A stretch of 8,511 bases of DNA from contig JAITIJ010000077.1 in NCBI GenBank assembly GCA_031279495.1, positions 1 through 8,511 of the forward strand, written 5' to 3'. The notes under the pieces were generated by a model. The model made no database searches. It was not told the origin of the DNA and was given only the letters and a program-made list of their open reading frames with translations. Below are positions 7,637-8,511 of the stretch, in pieces (within the stretch, counting starts at the first letter, position 1; every line of letters starts with the position of its first letter). The position numbers and the translations under genes were made by a program. The stretch comes from Holosporales bacterium (lineage in GTDB: Bacteria > Pseudomonadota > Alphaproteobacteria > UBA3830 > JAIRMZ01).

Positions 7637-7862
7637 TCGTCATGAGATCTCTAAGGGAAAAAGAAGCCCTTCTTTCCAAGCCTTATTTCCAGATCGTTCT
7701 ATGATTCTTTTCTGCGTTTTATACAACAGCATCGTGTTTCTACTTCCGTTTTTTTGATTGTTCTACAATAATCTATCTTACATTAAAGGTGTGGCCTGCT
7801 TTGAGAAAAAACCTGTTATTTGAGAGTATTTTCGAATAGACTATGAAAATCCTTTCAAAAAC

Positions 7863-7897
7863 TTGACAAATAGGGGGGGTGGGGGGCGTGATATACT
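7863..7897 (+). promoter_or_regulatory. Candidate promoter with a poly-G spacer upstream of the small exported ORF
   Basis: A full-consensus -35, TTGACA (7863-7868), and an extended -10, TG-A-TATACT (7889-7897, hexamer 5 of 6 to consensus), are separated by 23 bases where 16-18 is normal. Transcription would start near 7904 and leave a 5' leader of about 24 bases before the ATG at 7928. The excess spacing lies in a G-tract, so its length could set promoter strength. The hexamers are seen directly; activity and switching are inferred. Confidence 0.6.
7873..7886 (+). repeat. G-tract (seven G, one T, six G) inside the promoter spacer
   Basis: Seven Gs at 7873-7879, T at 7880, six Gs at 7881-7886. 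It is the only such homopolymer pair in the window and lies exactly between the -35 and -10 elements. Homopolymer runs of this length are prone to slippage. The Gs could also fold into a quadruplex in the non-template strand. Confidence 0.85.
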
Positions 7898-7916
7898 TCC
7901 CTCATGTTCAAAAAAT

Positions 7917-7920
7917 GGAG
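7917..7920 (+). promoter_or_regulatory. Ribosome binding site choosing the ATG at 7928
   Basis: GGAG lies seven bases before ATG 7928. The upstream in-frame ATG at 7904 coincides with the predicted transcription start and has no ribosome binding site, so 7928 is preferred. Confidence 0.6.
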
Positions 7921-7927
7921 ATCGAAA

Positions 7928-8164
7928 ATGAACAATACTTGTAAACTACTGACCTCAATGACTGTACTGGCAACTTTCTGCGTAGAAGCGATGCATCAGC
8001 GCTCGATAACCGAGATAGTACAGCAGGATCCGGAGACACGTCAGCAATCGATATGGGTGATGTGGGAAGAGGTGGAGAGTAATCCTCCGTGTAGATACGC
8101 CGACAAGGCGGATTCTAAACGAAGTGATGGACTTGCTGATGGAGAAAGGGCCAGAAGAATATAA
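7928..8164 (+). CDS. Small putative exported protein of unknown function (frame possibly broken)
   Basis: I do not recognise this family. From ATG 7928 the frame codes 78 residues. The N-terminus, MNNTCKLLTSMTVLATFCVEA, has one Lys followed by a hydrophobic stretch with small residues at the end, resembling a Sec signal peptide (weak, inferred). The middle, RSITEIVQQDPETRQQSIWVMWEEVES, looks like real protein. After about codon 54 (NPPC) the composition becomes R/D/K-rich and simple, while the +1 frame becomes helix-like, so the original gene may have crossed frames near 8061-8091. A good promoter-like region and a ribosome binding site precede it. It could be a pseudogene, a gene with programmed frameshifting, an ordinary 78-aa gene, or a sequencing error. 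Confidence 0.45.
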   Translation: MNNTCKLLTSMTVLATFCVEAMHQRSITEIVQQDPETRQQSIWVMWEEVESNPPCRYADKADSKRSDGLADGERARRI

Positions 8165-8231
8165 ACGTCTACACGATTCGATGATGATGGACTCAATGCG
8201 GCGGTTTGAGGAATCAATGGACTCAATGTAA
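8061..8231 (+). pseudogene. +1-frame continuation of the small exported ORF
   Basis: The +1 frame opens after a TGA at 8058-8060 and runs to TAA 8229-8231. From codon GTA 8091 it reads VDTPTRRILNEVMDLLMEKG, continues with EEYKRLHDSMMMDSMRRFEE and ends SMDSM. This is amphipathic, helix-like and methionine-rich, and more protein-like than the zero frame beside it. Joining the two near codon 54 would give a protein of about 100 residues. The splice point is not visible; any one-base change between 8061 and 8161 would do. No classic slippery site with an in-frame stop is obvious there. Confidence 0.4.
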
Positions 8232-8266
8232 CATGTAAACATCTTGTGAAAGACTAGGAGAGCCTC

Positions 8267-8398
8267 ATGAGGACAGTGTTATTCACAGAGTAAAGTGGGG
8301 CTCTTTCTGAGCTGTCGTTATTTCTTAGCAGTGATTCCCGCGCAGAGAGATTAGAGGATATAGCACGCTGGTATGCATCGGAAGAACACAGAATATAA
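8267..8398 (+). pseudogene. Second small reading frame, interrupted by an in-frame stop
   Basis: AGGAG at 8256-8260 stands six bases before ATG 8267. The frame codes MRTVLFTE, then TAA (8291-8293), then reopens in the same frame as SGALSELSLFLSSDSRAERL followed by EDIARWYASEEHRI, to TAA 8396-8398. The reopened stretch looks like genuine protein (helix-like, with Arg/Glu alternation), so the first TAA may be a nonsense mutation. Alternatively the eight-codon ORF is a leader peptide. Product unknown. It follows the first small gene by 35 bases and may be a relative of it. Confidence 0.35.
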
Positions 8399-8511
8399 AG
8401 AAGAAGCAAGACAGGGAGTACGATTCTCTATGCGTTCGATACTAGGGCGAACCATGATGGGTTCCGGAACCATTTTTGCCGATACGAGAATCTTTAACGG
8501 CCAAAAATACT
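8373..8511 (+). CDS. Open frame running off the right edge, unknown product
   Basis: In the +1 frame relative to the interrupted ORF, 46 codons from ATG 8373 stay open to the window end: MHRKNTEYKEEARQGVRFSM, then RSILGRTMMGSGTIFADTRI, then FNGQKY. An internal ATG at 8430 has GGGAG 11 bases upstream, a loose fit. No family recognised. It could be the rest of the interrupted gene after a one-base shift, or the start of a separate gene cut by the window. The glycine/threonine-rich end looks coding rather than random, but the stretch is short. Confidence 0.3.
   Translation, partial: MHRKNTEYKEEARQGVRFSMRSILGRTMMGSGTIFADTRIFNGQKY

Larger units (their letters stand above)
7299..7862. other. Gene-poor intergenic stretch
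   Basis: I find no convincing protein gene or tRNA/rRNA. Visible items are a possible sspB terminator hairpin (7325-7349), a 9-base direct repeat GTGCAACTT (7364-7372 and 7379-7387), inverted repeats TCATTC/GAATGA around 7577-7591 and AAGGAAT/ATTCCTT at 7617-7636, and an imperfect stem around AAGAA/TTCTT near 7664-7680. At 7451-7467 GGGGAG is well placed before an ATG, but the frame stops after three codons and stays open for 24 more afterwards. The only minus-strand ORF of note is 47 codons (7579-7436) with no ribosome binding site. It may hold a decayed gene or an unrecognised RNA. Confidence 0.5.

Noticed and set aside
7940..8082. +2 frame over the small ORF (SDASALDNRDSTAGSGDTSAI...) as the true gene
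   Set aside because: It begins after a TAA with no usable start and ends at 8082. The simple Ser/Asp/Gly composition fits a shadow of the zero frame.
7955..8242. 95-codon minus-strand ORF opposite the small exported ORF
   Set aside because: It is Ser/Ile/Arg-rich with no ribosome binding site, and it runs opposite a frame with a promoter and ribosome binding site. Probably a shadow.

Overview
The window looks like part of an alphaproteobacterial chromosome of moderate GC content. The best lineage marker is the last clear gene, an SspB of the alphaproteobacterial type ending in the conserved ClpX-binding tail IVKLESFRKK. The RND permease also belongs to a subtype I associate with alphaproteobacteria. 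The mix of compact core genes and decayed-looking small genes would suit a host-associated member such as the Holosporales, but that placement is inference.

Layout. (1) Positions 1-84, minus strand: first codons of tsaB (tRNA t6A synthesis), running off the left edge. (2) Positions 85-266: divergent intergenic region with a perfect 9-bp inverted repeat. (3) Positions 267-2593, plus strand: a two-gene unit, pgi (glucose-6-phosphate isomerase) and rffA/wecE (TDP-4-keto-6-deoxyglucose transaminase), joined by a GTGA stop/start overlap with a strong Shine-Dalgarno sequence. Both handle sugar phosphates or nucleotide sugars; the second makes a TDP-amino sugar for surface glycans. (4) Positions 2658-7298, plus strand: a tight three-gene operon of a lipoprotein membrane-fusion protein, an RND inner-membrane permease and the protease adaptor SspB. 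No outer-membrane channel gene is present, so the pump must use one encoded elsewhere. (5) Positions 7299-7862: about 560 bases without a convincing gene, with a few short inverted repeats. (6) Positions 7863-8511: the most unusual part. A consensus -35 and an extended -10 are held 23 bases apart by a G7-T-G6 tract. They sit upstream of a small ORF with a good ribosome binding site and a signal-peptide-like start. Its protein-like C-terminal half lies in the +1 frame. A second small reading frame follows with its own ribosome binding site, an in-frame stop after eight codons and again a +1-frame continuation. The two continuations share the spacing pattern EYK-x9-SMR and an identical AGAATATAAA, so they may be tandem relatives.

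The six housekeeping and transport genes are secure. The right-hand 650 bases are the part to re-examine: possible slippage-controlled expression of a small exported protein family, or a decaying cassette. Sequence alone does not decide between these.
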